A stretch of 45,964 bases of DNA from Brachionus plicatilis (lineage: Eukaryota; Rotifera; Eurotatoria; Ploima; Brachionidae), in NCBI GenBank assembly GCA_010279815.1, contig QEOQ01000110.1, forward strand, positions 85,440 through 131,403, given 5' to 3'. The notes under the pieces are model-generated. The model was not told the origin of the DNA, made no database searches, and saw only the letters and a list, made by a program, of their open reading frames with translations. The translations under genes and the position numbers were made by a program. This document shows positions 32,366-43,768 of this stretch, in pieces; positions within the stretch are counted from its first letter, which is position 1; every line of letters starts with the position of its first letter.

Positions 32366-34670
32366 ATGATTATATTTTTTTTTACTCGTATTATCATTTT
32401 TTGTTTGTTTAACCAAGTCTATTTAGATAATCTTCAACTATTCAAGCCAAAATCGAATAAAATTTGTTTGAATTTTGCAAAAAAAATTCAAATTGATATG
32501 GTTCATGTTTACAGCCCAAAATTTTCATCATACAAAATTACTTTTATTAATTTTGTTTCATTTGATGAATTAAAAATTGATTGTTTTAATCTCACTGGGT
32601 TTTATGCGATGCATATTTCATTTTTACCAAACAAAATGATTATTCTGGAAAATTCCAAAGCTGATATTTCAAATTTTATGATACCAGCCGACTCGCAGAT
32701 TTCTTTATCATTTCTAAATATCAAAGGCATCGATATCAATCTTAACTTTAGTAAATTAAAACCCGAGTATGACAATAATTTGGTAACATTTTTTTTTTCA
32801 AAATTAATCCTTTACCAAAATGGTTCACTGGTCAAATCATGCTGTGGTATTTTTAATGTATCGCCCTTTAGATACATCAAACATTTACAGTTTAGTTATT
32901 CAGTAAAATACTATCCAAATACTTGTCCAGTAATATTTAAAAATATCAATTTAACTTATCTAGAATTTAATGAGATTACTTACAATTTTTTACAGAACAA
33001 TGTTTTGGGATTCTCAAATTTTAATGTCTCGCAAAAAACCATAATAGAAATGGTAATATTTAAATTCTATAAATTTAAAATTACAGAAAATTTAATCAAC
33101 AAAAATTTGTTCAAAAATACCAAAATTTTTAGACTTGAGGGTATTTTGGATAAAATTGAAAAAAATTCCTTTACTCATCTCAACAGTTTTAGAGCCCTTG
33201 AAATTTTAGCCAGAAATGTGAAAGTTTTATTTGCACAAGATATGGAATGGTTTTATGAAATAAATAAACAACTGTATGTTTTTTCAAGAATTGATATTCA
33301 TTTTGACCAGAACGGGCTTTATAATGAAGACTTGTGCGTATTTAAACCACTGAGTGAGATTGATTCAAAAAAAATTGACATTTATCTTTTTAATACTGAT
33401 TGTAGCTGTACAGTATTGTGGCTGATATCTTTTAATGTTAAATTGTCTAACAACAATTGCAGATATTGGGATCAAAGTAAATGTAATTTTACTAAAATGA
33501 CTGCCCAATGTGACAAATTTAAATATGGAGTTGATATTAAATTTGAAAAAACTATCACTGATTTTGTTTACACCACAGAATTTATTAGTTTCATAAATTT
33601 ACTATTTTTTCCAATTTTGTGCATTTTGGGTCTCATCACCAACGGAGTGTCCTTTCTGGTTCTATTAAACAACAACCAGCAAAATAAATTAGCAAAAAAA
33701 TCTTCAGTTTATCTAATAGAATTAATGTTGATCAACTCAAGTCTAAATTTTGTCTATTGTTTTATTTATATGTTTCACATAGGAAATATTTGTATTCGTT
33801 TTAATGGAATATTTTGTTCTTCGGTCAAGAAAAGTATATTTTTTCAATTAATCGAAAAGTACATGGTAGAATTTGTGGGAAATTCAATAAAGACAGCATC
33901 AAATATTTTAAATGTTTTGATAGCAAAAATCGTTTGATCTTTTAAGGGGAAAAAAAAATAAACCCAAGTCATCAAATAGATTTAAGCATTTTCTTTTGAT
34001 TACGGGAATTTTCTTGGTGGTAATTTTGATTAATTCAGAAAACATCCTGACCATCGAGATAACAAGCTTAGGTGAAACTTTTAACACAGAATATTTAGAT
34101 TTTCCAATTAAAAATACTTTTAAAACTATATTTGAAAATTCCTTTAACAACCCAAATTTTGGATCATTAAATGATGACAGAAATCGAGAATTAATTTATT
34201 TTTATTTGTATGCGATAAAATTTATTATAAATGATTTCTTATTGTTTATTCTTATAGTGATTTTTGATATTTTGTTGTTGATGAAGCTAAAGCAGTCTAT
34301 GAAACATAAATTAAAGATGTCTGGTGGTCAAAAAAACAAAATCTCAGAAAAAGAAAATTTTGAAAACAAAATCACATATTCGGTATTTTTCAATTGTTTG
34401 ATCTTGATGATATTACGCTCTTTTGAGTTCATCGTTTCACTTTATGTTTTAATTGTGATAATCCATGGCGGAGCTTGCAGTGAAGCGGTCAAAATTTGTA
34501 GCAACATTTCACAGTTGGGAAATACTTCCTATTTGATTTCATGTTCACTAAATTTAGTTACATACGCTTTATTTAACTTGGACTTCCGTACAACTTTAAC
34601 AAGTCTTTGTTTGAAGCCTAGAAATTTTTTTACTATTTTAAAAACAAAAAAAAGCTTGAATCAGGGCTGA
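32366..34670 (+). pseudogene. LRR-ectodomain orphan GPCR, frameshifted copy
   Basis: An intronless receptor-type gene. Met at 32366 begins a signal peptide (MIIFFFTRIIIFCLFNQVYL). An ectodomain of about 400 aa has weak leucine-rich spacing (RLEGILDKIEKNSFTHLNSF). It ends in a Cys cluster (CSCTVLWL...NNC...KCNF...QCDK) like an LRR C-cap. The first three membrane helices follow, up to SNILNVLIAK. At 33930-33990, exactly where the DRY-equivalent N-R-F stands in the paralogue, small deletions shift the frame (net -2 nt) and create stops. From 33996 the frame resumes with helices 4-7, ending with NLVTYALFNLDFR, an N-P-x-x-Y-like motif. The rest is open, so inactivation is recent, or the break is an assembly error in an A-run. 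The intact paralogue is at 43769-45964. Confidence 0.75.
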
Positions 34671-34723
34671 TTAATTTCTTGGATACAAAAAGATATATTT
34701 CGAAATACAAATTTTTCAAGTCA

Positions 34724-35482
34724 TTTTAGTTTATTTTTTGTTGTTGTATCGTTCTCTTTTATCGATCTTTTAAGCTTTTCCTTTATAAACTTTTTTCATT
34801 TTGAAATTTGAAATTGTTAATCAATTTCAAAAAATTTTTAGCTTTTGACTATTAAAATTCTTAATTAGAAAAAAATATTTTCTCCATTTAAATATTTTTC
34901 TAATAATTGTGTGAATTTTAAATAAAAATTTAATTTAATAATTTTTTCAATTATTTGAGGAAAAAACATTAACAATACTTTCTCATAAATTAATTATATT
35001 AAATGAGTATTGATGATTTCACGTGCCTAGGCGATCCTATCTTGGCACCAATCCGGTAAACGTTAGATTTATTTCATTCAAAAGGACTAAATATATCAAA
35101 AATTAGGGTCACCTGGAAAAATTAGATATATTTTGAGAATTTTGAATCATGTTTACAAAAAATTTACATAAAAATTGAAAGTTTCTTTAATTTTTATGTA
35201 TTTTTAAAAGATATTAAAAGATATTTAAAATCAAAAATATAAAAGTTTTTTGTTTTTGATTTTAAATATCTTTTTATCAATCAATTTTTATGTGATTTTA
35301 ACTGCATCACATGTTTCAATAGTAGACAAATAACTTTCGCTTCAGATAGTACTTTTTATAAATAAAATTGCTTTCAAATAGGAGATATTTCGTATTAATT
35401 GTTTAAAAGATCTTAAAAAAAGCTTAAAAATTTAAAAGATTGATAAAGTAGAACGATGCAACAACAAAAAACAAACTAAAAC
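34724..35482. mobile_element. Fold-back element F9 beside the receptor pseudogene
   Basis: The left end (34724-34785) 'ttagtttattttttgttgtt...tcgttct' pairs with the inverse of 35415-35482, including 'gcaacaacaaaaaacaaact'. Arms are about 60 bp with a 640-bp A/T centre. No ORF inside. Confidence 0.65.
35216..35274. repeat. Perfect 22-bp inverted repeat hairpin
   Basis: The stem aaaagatatttaaaatcaaa continues two bases and is exactly inverted at 35253-35274, with a 15-base loop. It lies inside element F9. Confidence 0.8.
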
Positions 35483-35550
35483 TATTTGCCGATGTCACAC
35501 CTAGTCAAACTATTTGCCGATGTCACACCTAGTCAAACTATTTGCCGATG
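35481..35550 (+). repeat. 28-bp direct repeat, two copies plus a partial
   Basis: Units 35481-35508 and 35509-35536 are identical (actatttgccgatgtcacac...). A third 14-base start at 35537 runs into the RT catalytic FADD codons. The unit is a copy of the FADD-coding stretch with altered bases after it. Confidence 0.9.
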
Positions 35551-35985
35551 ACAGTAAACTGATTTCCAAATTACGCAGCACCAGTGACCTATCCACACTA
35601 CAACATGATCTCGACGCACTCTCCAAGTGGTCGAACACCTCCGAGTTGGCGTATGCTCTTCAACGTGAGGAAATGCAATGCGATGAAATCCAACAGGTCC
35701 GGCAAGAACATCTACGCCCAATCCGAAGTACTGATGGGGGAAGACGAGTCCAGGAGTGCACTGACTTTCGTCGACATAGAAAAGGACCTAGGAGTCACGT
35801 TTTCACGTAACTTGAAATTTTCTATTCACATTAAAAATCAAGTGAACAGAGCTACAGGAATTATCGGCCAGTTGAAAAGATCATTTAGATATTGGACCAT
35901 AGATCCCTGCAGGACCCTCTATTGTGCCTACGTAAGACCCCACCTGGAATATGCCGCTGTTGTCTGCCTTTTTACCATACTTTAA
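35537..35985 (+). pseudogene. LINE reverse transcriptase C-terminal fragment
   Basis: KLFADDSKLISKLRSTSDLS (catalytic F-A-D-D) and QHDLDALSKWSN lead, after one frameshift near 35630, to SWRMLFNVRKCNAMKSN, EKDLGVTFSRNLKFSIHI, ATGIIGQLKRSFRY and LYCAYVRPHLEYAA. These are the ordered RT/thumb motifs of CR1/Jockey-type LINEs. It is GC-richer than the host sequence and cleanly truncated at both ends. One frameshift and few other lesions suggest a fairly young copy. Confidence 0.8.
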
Positions 35986-36142
35986 AACACATTTATTTCA
36001 AAATTATTTAAAAAATTAATTTTATTTTGACAAAATTTTTGTTAAAACTAAGCATCGAAGACAAGGTTCTGGAAGTCTAGCTGAAAAATTAACGGAATAG
36101 GCAAAGAATTTAAATTTTTTGGAAAAAAAAATCTTACTTTAA

Positions 36143-36360
36143 TTCCGTTTACGTCTCCGCTCCGTTAGGATTCTCCGTTAAAGACTCCGTTTATTTACCC
36201 GTTTCCGTTGCCGTCTACGGAATTTTTCTCCGTTCCTACCTTCGTCTCCGATTATAGTCACCGTTTATATCTCCGCTCCGTACGGTGTCATTCCGGAAGT
36301 TCAATCGCTCCGTTTAACCTTCCGTTGATTTTTTTCCGGAGCCTTCCGGTGAACCCTCAT
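36143..36360. repeat. CpG-rich cluster of short CTCCGTT-type iterons
   Basis: Words such as ccgtttacgtctccgctccg, ctccgtt and ttccg recur roughly every 10-15 bases, well over a dozen times, with 'tctccgctccgt' twice. No fixed period. The G/C and CpG content contrasts strongly with the AT-rich surroundings. Could be subterminal repeats of a transposon. Confidence 0.6.
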
Positions 36361-36391
36361 CCGCTACAACACTAATTTGGCGGTCAGACCG

Positions 36392-36450
36392 GCGGTCAAA
36401 ATTTTGGACCGCAATTTTGGCTGGCGAAATCATAGACGGACAGCCAAAAT
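36392..36450. repeat. Two adjacent hairpins
   Basis: 36392-36412 is a near-perfect palindrome (gcggtc...gaccgc). 36414-36423 attttggctg pairs perfectly with 36441-36450 cagccaaaat. Confidence 0.75.
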
Positions 36451-36459
36451 TCTCAATTC

Positions 36460-36720
36460 CATCAATTTGTTAAAATTATGTTTAAGTTGTTCCATTTATT
36501 TATTTAAATCAAATCTTGGATTTTAAGTCGATTGTCAAAAAACTTTTTTCATAATTACAAAAACAAAAATATCAAAAAAATTTTTTTAAATTTTTTTTAC
36601 ATGAAGCAGCAAAAATAAAAAAAATAATTTTGAACTGAAAAGTAGCATTTTTATTAAAAAAAATTATTGGTATAATTATAGCCTAACTTTGATTAAAAAA
36701 ACTTAATTAAAAAAAATAAC
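36460..36720. other. 3' flank of PEX7, no gene
   Basis: A/T runs. An AATAAA for PEX7 lies on the minus strand near 36655. Confidence 0.4.
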
Positions 36721-37885
36721 TTAAATTAAAATATTTCTGGATACAAGACCGGGAATCTGAAATTCAGAAATGACTACTTTTCTATCCCAACCACAGTCTA
36801 CAAGTCTGTTCGGAACGACAGGATCAAAATCAAGACCATAAACAAATCCCTCATGATTCAAAGATTCACCGATCAAGTTGCCTTCCATGTTCCACACTTT
36901 TGTATTCATATCATACGAAACACTAGCAAACAAGCCCGGAATGTGAGGCGAAAATTTCAGTTTTTTCACCGGATATTTGTGTGCCATCTTAATTTGCTTC
37001 ACTGGTTCTTGCATATTCCTAAAATCTCTTATCTCAATCAGACCAGACGCATAGCCTTTTGAATAAAAATTTTTAATCACATTTTTGTGCGCCCCTAAAC
37101 TCACCTAACACAAACATATTCGAGTCAAAATCGTTCCAGTCCACCGCAAGAATATCAGCACCCAGTGGCTTTGAGGAAAATATTGGCACTGAATTAGATG
37201 TGCATTTGGCTACATCCCACACTCGGAATGTTCTATCCGCACCAGTCGACAAAAGAATTCCTTTTTAAAACAAAACTAGAGAAACAAAAAATAATTGGAA
37301 ATATTTACCAGTAATCTTTGGATTCCAAGCACCTGAATTCAGCATTGAATTGTGACCTTTTAGACTGGTCAGTGCAGTAAGGCCTGAACTGTTCAAATTC
37401 CATATTTTGATTGTTTCATCCCAACTAGCTGAAAAAATATTAAAAGCCCTCATGCCTATGATAAAAATTTAGACCAAGAAGAAGAGAGTATGTTTTTTGT
37501 TACCGCTTGGTTCCCATTTGGCCGTGTAAACTTCTCTCGAGTGCTGTTTTGAGATGTGTAGAGGTTTTCTTTCAAGAGAATGAGGATCCGTGGGCCATTT
37601 CCAAATGGCAATTGAGCCATCTCCATTAGCTGTGACCAAGAGATGCGGATCTGAGTGAGACCAATCTAGATCGAACAAGGAAGAACCAAATTTGTACGAG
37701 TCTACTATGGAAAATTTGCTCTCGATAAATGTATTTTCTGAATGTTTTATGAAGCAGAGTGATGCAGCGCCTGATAGACCAAATTTGTCACAAGTAACGC
37801 AAGCTATTAGGGTGTTGTTGTTGGGCGCGTATTGTACACCGTAACACTGCTGATTTGGTGTATAAAGCCGACTAATTTGTCGCAT
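36721..37885 (-). CDS. PEX7: Peroxin-7, PTS2 import receptor (4 exons)
   Basis: PEX7 is a WD40 propeller that binds the PTS2 signal of cargo proteins in the cytosol and carries them to the peroxisome. Exons 37885-37504, 37455-37309, 37260-37105 and 37055-36721 join in phase (all phase 1) over 48-49-nt GT-AG introns to give 339 aa; human PEX7 has 323. Six WD blades are visible: LFDLDWSHSDPHLLVTANGD, IFSASWDETIKIWNL, NPKITGILLSTGADRTFRVW, DSNMFVLGYASGLIEIRDF, KLKFSPHIPGLFASVSYDMN and GLDFDPVVPNRLVDCGWDRK. The N-terminal strand and the V-D-C-x-W-D ending match PEX7 closely. Start chosen at the ATG giving MRQISRLYTPNQQCYGVQYA. No lesion seen. Confidence 0.92.
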
Positions 37886-38129
37886 AGTCAAGTCAAAAAA
37901 TGAGAATTTTTTTTATCTTTCTTCTAAATAAATTTCCATATGGTGAGAATCTCAGAAAATTAAAAATTGTTGAATAAAATAAATGCAAAAATTTCAAATT
38001 TTTGCTCGAGTCATGTGATTTTTGCGTAAAGCTAACTTTTTTTACCTGAATATTTAAAATTATGCAAATCAAAAGTGTTCGTTCTATTCCTGCATCATAT
38101 TTCAAAATGATAACATATTTTATCAATTA

Positions 38130-39590
38130 AAAATTGAAAAAAAATAATAAAATTTTTTTATTTTTTAAAAAATAAATTTCTTTTTTTGGGATTTCTTAGA
38201 AAAAAAACAACGTTTGACTTGACCTTATAATTATTTACAATTTATATCTATTTTTGTCTAAAATAAACTAAAAATGGTCAAAGTTTATCTAAATAAAATT
38301 AATTACGCCTATTTGACTAATTTGAGATTTTGCCCAATTAAGGATAATAAATGAGGCAAAAAAGGTTAAAATTTAAATTCATAATTTGTTACTAATTCAA
38401 GGCTTATCTACAAAATCTAAATTAAAATAACATTTCAAGGTTAGGTGGGGCCTTCGAATACCAAAAGGTTGTGAATGCGGCAACTATATTTAGGCTAGCT
38501 TGGAAAAAATGACTTTTGACACGATTTGTAAAAATGGCCGTAGATCTATGTACCAGAGATGGCAAAGTCAAAAATTAACTTAAAGATCTGCTAAAGTCAA
38601 AATTTGAATTTTGAAATTTTATTTCTTAAATTTTTTTAATATGAAATTTCTAAAGTAAGCCTTGAACATTTTGATATATTTTCAAACTATTTTTAACAAC
38701 CAACTCGAACATCTTGAATTATTTGAAGTGTTCTCGTTCATTGATTTTATGACTTATTAAAAATTCAAAGTTTGAATTTGAATTTGAAAAGAAATATTAA
38801 AATTCAAAGTCAAATCTGACCATGGGATCAGCATTTGGAGGGTGATGGTGGGAAGTTTGCATTTAAGTTTTTGAATTTTTTATTTTTTTGCTCAAACTTT
38901 AGCCTGAAAAAATCTGAAAGAATAAATTATTTAATTTTTATTTATTTTTATGATCTACAAAATTTTGACAAAATCTAATAAAAGACAGACCTAATTTACA
39001 TCAAGGTAGTTATTTTTACATATTGTTACTAAATTACTAATATTTAAAAATAACTCACTGGGAATAAATACAACTAAAAATTACTTTAAAGCGTGTGGCA
39101 AATTTTAATTTTTATTTTAGAGTGGTTTTTCCAAGCTTTTGAATTAAATTTTTAAGTTTCTTTTTACCATTCCGTTATTCAGCTATCTAATTATTAAACA
39201 TCATGAAATCAAATCTAAAACATTTTTTTTTCATTGATTTTTTCTCAAGAAAAGCAAACAGTTATAAAAAAAAATTAATTTTCTGTAAGTTTTTAATAAA
39301 ATTGAAAAATTGAAAAAAACGAGAGATTTCACTGGAAAAAAAAGATATTCATAAAGTTTAGAAAATATATTTTTTTACATAAAAATGCCACTGATTGGCT
39401 TTATCAGAGTTGGTCAAAGTCAATGCCAAGTTTGGACTTTAAGTTTGATTTTTTTTTTAAGTCAAGTCAAAACTTTGACTTTAGATAATATTTTTAGTTT
39501 TTGATAATTTTTAAATTTTTTGATGTTTTTGATATTTTCTAGTTTTGTAAGAGAAATTGATTATGTTCATTCTTGATAAAATCAATTTTT
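38130..39590. other. AT-rich intergenic with repeat debris
   Basis: Repeated 'aagtcaaaattt' words at 38560-38830 and 39400-39490. 38896-38925 is inverse to 40057-40087, so part belongs to the fold-back element to the right. No coding signal. Confidence 0.4.
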
Positions 39591-39592
39591 TT

Positions 39593-40040
39593 TCTTTTAT
39601 AATTTTTCTTCAAAATTCTGGTCTATAAAGGAACCTAAATCTTCAATTATAATGTCAAAGCCCGACTCTGATTTGAGTCGAGAAAAAATTTCACCATTTT
39701 GACTGACTTTTAACTAGGGGTGGGAAACCGGTTTGTCGAACTAGTTCGATTTTGAAACCGCTTCAATTTTGAATAAAAGAAAATTTAAGAAAAAAATAAT
39801 TTTTTTTTAAATTTTTTTACAAATGAATTGAACTTTTCTTAATTGTTTAATTGAAAAAATATAAAATTTATCTAGAAAAAAAAGGTTTTGGGTCAAAAAT
39901 ATTCTTTTTATTCCTCTGATATAACCGGTTTCAAAAATGAGCCGGTTTCGTAGGTTGAGTCAGGCTTTGACATTATAATTGAAGATTTAGGTTTCTTTAT
40001 AGACCAGAATTTTGAAAAAAAATTATTAAAGAAAAAAAAT
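39593..40040. mobile_element. Fold-back element F7 with hAT-type internal start
   Basis: Arms 39605-39670 and 39953-40018 match in inverse orientation over about 64 bp with only a few mismatches (e.g. 'attctggtctataaaggaac'). The spacer contains 'aggggtgggaaaccggtttg' at 39716, a typical hAT terminal phrase, and 'ataaccggtttcaaaaatga' near 39920. Probably one element inserted in another. Confidence 0.65.
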
Positions 40041-40089
40041 ATTTTTTACTAAATTATTTATTCTTTCACATTTTTTTCAGGCTAAAGAA

Positions 40090-40783
40090 TAGTGTAAATC
40101 AAATCGAACCAATGCCAAAAACAATTAAAGGAGGAAAAAAATTTGGATATTTTTATTCGAGATTAATTTGTGCTTTGATTAAATAGCTTTGTGATAAATA
40201 GATCAATGTTAAAATTTTCTACATTTAAGCTTTCAATATTTAATAATATTAACTTAATTTTTACAGATTTTGTAAAAAAATATAAAAATTTTAATTTAAG
40301 AATTAAATTGTTTAATTTTTTCAGCTTATTTTTTTATAAACAATTAAACTAAATTTAAATTCTATTCTTTTTATTAAAAATGCTTTAAATTTAAATTTTA
40401 TTTTGAATAAATGAAGTGTAGATCGGTCTTTTATTCTATTTTTTTTTAAAGTTAAAGATTACATTTTTAAAAGACTGTGAGTATTTTAGCTCTAAGGCCG
40501 AAGATTTTTTTAAGTTAAATTGAATAAAACTTAATTATTTTTTTATTAAATGAAGATAAGTCGAATTAATTAGAGTAAAAAATGATAAGTTGAATTTTTA
40601 GCATGCTATATTTTTAGGAACTGTGAAGTTTTTTCAATTCGATCGTTTATTTTCAGACAAAACTGGAACTATAAGGAATGTATTTTGTATGCAAAAACAA
40701 GCAAGCAAACACTATCATTAAAATTGTTTAACAATCATCTAATATTTAAAAGCCTATTTTGATCATATATCTTACGATTCCCG
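40090..40783. other. AT-rich spacer, F3 arm fragment near 40620
   Basis: 'aactgtgaagttttttcaat' at 40619 is a fragment of the F3 arm. Otherwise no signal. Confidence 0.4.
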
Positions 40784-40791
40784 ATATTTTT

Positions 40792-41338
40792 GGCAAATTG
40801 AAGTTTGAGATCAGGATCAAAAGATCAAAATATAAATTATAATATTTTTTTTTATTTTAAATGAGAAAAAATAAATTTTTTCAAAAGCAATTACTTGACA
40901 TGTCGTGTCAAGTTTATTTTCATATTTAAAATTTTAAAATGTCTCTTTTTATTGAACTTTAATAGGTTTAAATATTTTAATTGATTTTAATGAAAACTTA
41001 CTTTTACAGACAAAAAAATTTTCTTTTTTAAATTTGTAATTTTTTTTAAGTGGAAAAATAAAATTATTTAAATTTGAATGAATGGATATAAAAGTTATAT
41101 ATTTGAATTTGTGAATTGACTTTACCTGAATTATTTAAATTATTGTCTGTTTTTGTTAATTAAATTAGAGATCAATCATTTTGATGTTAATTTGATAATC
41201 AACCATTATTAGACATAACATGTCTAGTGATGTTTAGTATTTATTTCTTAAAAATTATCAAAATCATTAGATTAATTAAGTTTTAAATTTTAAATGATCG
41301 TTTTGATTTTAAAATTTGATCTGGAACTTCAATTTGCC
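40792..41338. mobile_element. Fold-back MITE, family F1 copy D
   Basis: Starts GGCAAATTGAAGTTTGAGAT and ends ctggaacttcaatttgcc. Exact 8-bp direct repeats ATATTTTT flank it (40784-40791 and 41339-41346). The right duplication forms the first bases of the next element, so the two insertions touch. Confidence 0.8.
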
Positions 41339-41706
41339 ATATTTTTACATGATGTAAAAATATAGAGCACTTGGAATAACTATCTTTGTTGATTATTACA
41401 AATGAAAATATTTCTGCATAAATAACTTTTGGCCTTTGTTATGAGAATTAATTTTAATATTTTGCATCTTTTTTGACCAAATTGGAAGATAATTACTCCA
41501 CTTTAATCTTATCATCTTTTTTTCAATAAAGGCTTATTAACCTATTTTATTGTAAACGATGCGGGAAATAACAAAGGTTTTACTTTATAGCTAGGAATTT
41601 AAAATATTCTTATTTAGTATCTAATGTTTTTTTTAGATTCATTTGTAGTAATCATCAAAGATATTTATTCCAATTACTTCTATATTTTTACATGATGTAA
41701 AAATAT
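41339..41706. mobile_element. Inverted-repeat element F6 with palindromic ends
   Basis: A 25-bp near-palindrome (atatttttacatgatgtaaa...) stands at 41339-41363 and identically at 41682-41706. Inside it, arms 'cttggaataactatctttgt' and the inverse on the right match over about 44 bp. The interior is unrelated A/T sequence. Whether the outer 25 bp are ends or a duplicated palindromic target is open. Confidence 0.7.
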
Positions 41707-42059
41707 AACTTTTGGGGAGGGAGAACAATGATACAGAGGTGGATAGATTAAAGGATGGACAGATTGAGAAGTTTCACTGTAACAAGAAACATCTAATCAG
41801 TAAAATGGTGTTGTGTATTCATGGTAATTGGCTTTTTTTCAGTAAATTTACAGCTCAAACATCCAAGGATATCACACTTTTCTGAGTAAAATTTTTAGTA
41901 TTATTTAGTTTAAAATTTAATATAAATAAAGAACCTATATTTTTCTGAATTTTATTTACCACCATTAATTCGATATTTTTCAAAAAACTAGAATCCATTT
42001 TTATCTTTTGAAAAAATCTTTAATAATTAAATTTAGCTCTGAAATATTTTTTGTAAAAA

Positions 42060-42135
42060 ATTTAATATTCTAGACAATATCGTAAAGAAAAAGCATACAG
42101 AAGAAGAGCCTGGCATTTACCGAATACAGAGATGA
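42060..42135 (+). pseudogene. Possible Penelope GIY-motif fragment
   Basis: The frame NILDNIVKKKHTEEEPGIYRIQ then stop resembles the linker and G-I-Y start of a Penelope-type GIY-YIG nuclease. The alternative frame (QYRKEKAYRRRAWHLPNTEM) has good flanking splice-like sites but no consistent exon chain. Short and uncertain. Confidence 0.3.
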
Positions 42136-42339
42136 GGTAATGGGGAAGTGATCAATAAATCTTAATCCCACTTTATTTTTTAATAATTATTAATAATTAA
42201 TAATGATTTTATTTTTTATTTTAAATTACATAATTAATTAAATAATATTTTTGCAGGATTTACTACACGATATAAATTTACAAAAAAGAATTAATAAAAA
42301 AGAATTTGAAAAATTATACTTTTTCAATAAAATTTAATG

Positions 42340-42914
42340 ACTGGGTTTAAATATTTATTTACTTCAAAGAAACTCAATCTATTTAAAAAATTAAAAAAAT
42401 GAACTGTAATTTTAAGTTAAGATATTTTGTGTCTTCTCGAGATTGAAATTAAAAATTTGAGAAATTTAATGTGAGCAATTAAAATTCTCACGTGAATTTT
42501 AATAAAATTTTCTGATTTAGAAACTAACGAAATCATCAAATTTTTTTCATTTCTTTGACATTATATCTGAAATTATCTATTTTTTTTAAATACGAAAGAA
42601 CACAATTAAGGTGATTGTCGGATCGAAATTCTATCATGAATCTTTAATAATATCTTATATCCATTAATAATAGGAATAAAAAAAATAATCAAAAGTTTAT
42701 GAAATTAATGATAAAATAGAAAAAAATCAACTTTTAATGCAAAATTGCAAAAATTAATTATATTTTGCCAAAAATGACTCTTTTGAAAGCAAACTGCTTT
42801 TTTCCAAAAAAAAATTGTAAAAGCTCAATCATACTAAAAAAAGTTAAAAATAAAAAATTTCGACTAATAACGAATTTAAGCAAATTAATAAAAAAAATTA
42901 AATTAAACTAGTCT
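42340..42914. other. AT-rich spacer, nothing recognised
   Basis: No coding or repeat signal. Confidence 0.4.
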
Positions 42915-43095
42915 AAACTTTTTAACAAGATGGGAAAAAAATCCACTCTCAAGCAGGATTTTTTTTTTGAAATAAAAATAAATAATTTACTAACAAAAAT
43001 TTTAGATTAATTTCAACTTTGGTCACAAATAAAGAAGGGTTCTCAACTATATATAAAAAATACTTTTTAGCTTTTTAATGATTGTTTTGGAGCAA
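42915..43095 (+). repeat. Dispersed repeat F11, copy 2
   Basis: Matches 17940-18110 in the same orientation. A further shared phrase, cgaggttgggagaag (43124), lies to the right here but to the left in the other copy. Confidence 0.65.
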
Positions 43096-43099
43096 AAAT

Positions 43100-43768
43100 C
43101 CTCGCCATGTTATTAAATTTGTATTCGAGGTTGGGAGAAGTTTAAATTTTGCATGTGAAATTATTTAAATAGACATGTTTAAAAGCTGCTTTACTTTGAA
43201 CGTTGATAATTTTAAAAGTTTGGGCAGTTGATTAAAAAATGTGCGAATTATAGTATTTTTATTTTTTAAGAAATTTAAATTAATGGCCCAAAATTTGAGT
43301 CCCGAAAAATAATTTAAAAGTGGAATGATATTAAAAAAATTAATGATGACTAAAAATAAATTAGCCTTTAAAATGTCGTTTGAGAATAAGGTAAAAATGT
43401 TCAAAATTTGAATAAAAACATTAATTTAAATTTAAATTTAAAATTTGTTTAATTTAAATCAATATGTTTTTAATTACAAAAAATAAAATTTAGCTATAAA
43501 TTATTTTTATTTAACTTTAAAAGTGAGCTTTTAGAAAAATTTATTTTCAAAATCTAAACATTTATTAAAAATGATCAAAAATAACACATTTAGTCTTCAA
43601 GATTTTTAAATAACAAACAGCTAATAAAGTAAAGGTCTTAAAAGGTGTATATAGAAAAATGTTACAAAAAAAATAAAAAACAAATATAAAAGAGCAGTAG
43701 ATTTTGATTTGTATTCAAGAACTTGATCAATTCTGATCAAAATTTATTTTTTAAATAATGTTTTTAAA
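43100..43768. other. 3' flank of the intact receptor gene
   Basis: A/T-rich. The 79-codon frame at 43165-43404 is low-complexity and not convincing. Confidence 0.4.

Noticed and set aside
41805..42340. A small spliced gene: ATG at 41805 with exons at 41843, 42074 and 42257
   Set aside because: The first intron would be 19 nt, and the last two exons do not keep an open frame together. The 42060-42135 piece is better read as a Penelope GIY fragment.
43165..43404. 79-codon frame downstream of the receptor
   Set aside because: Low-complexity Asn/Phe/Leu/Lys composition in AT-rich sequence; no motif.
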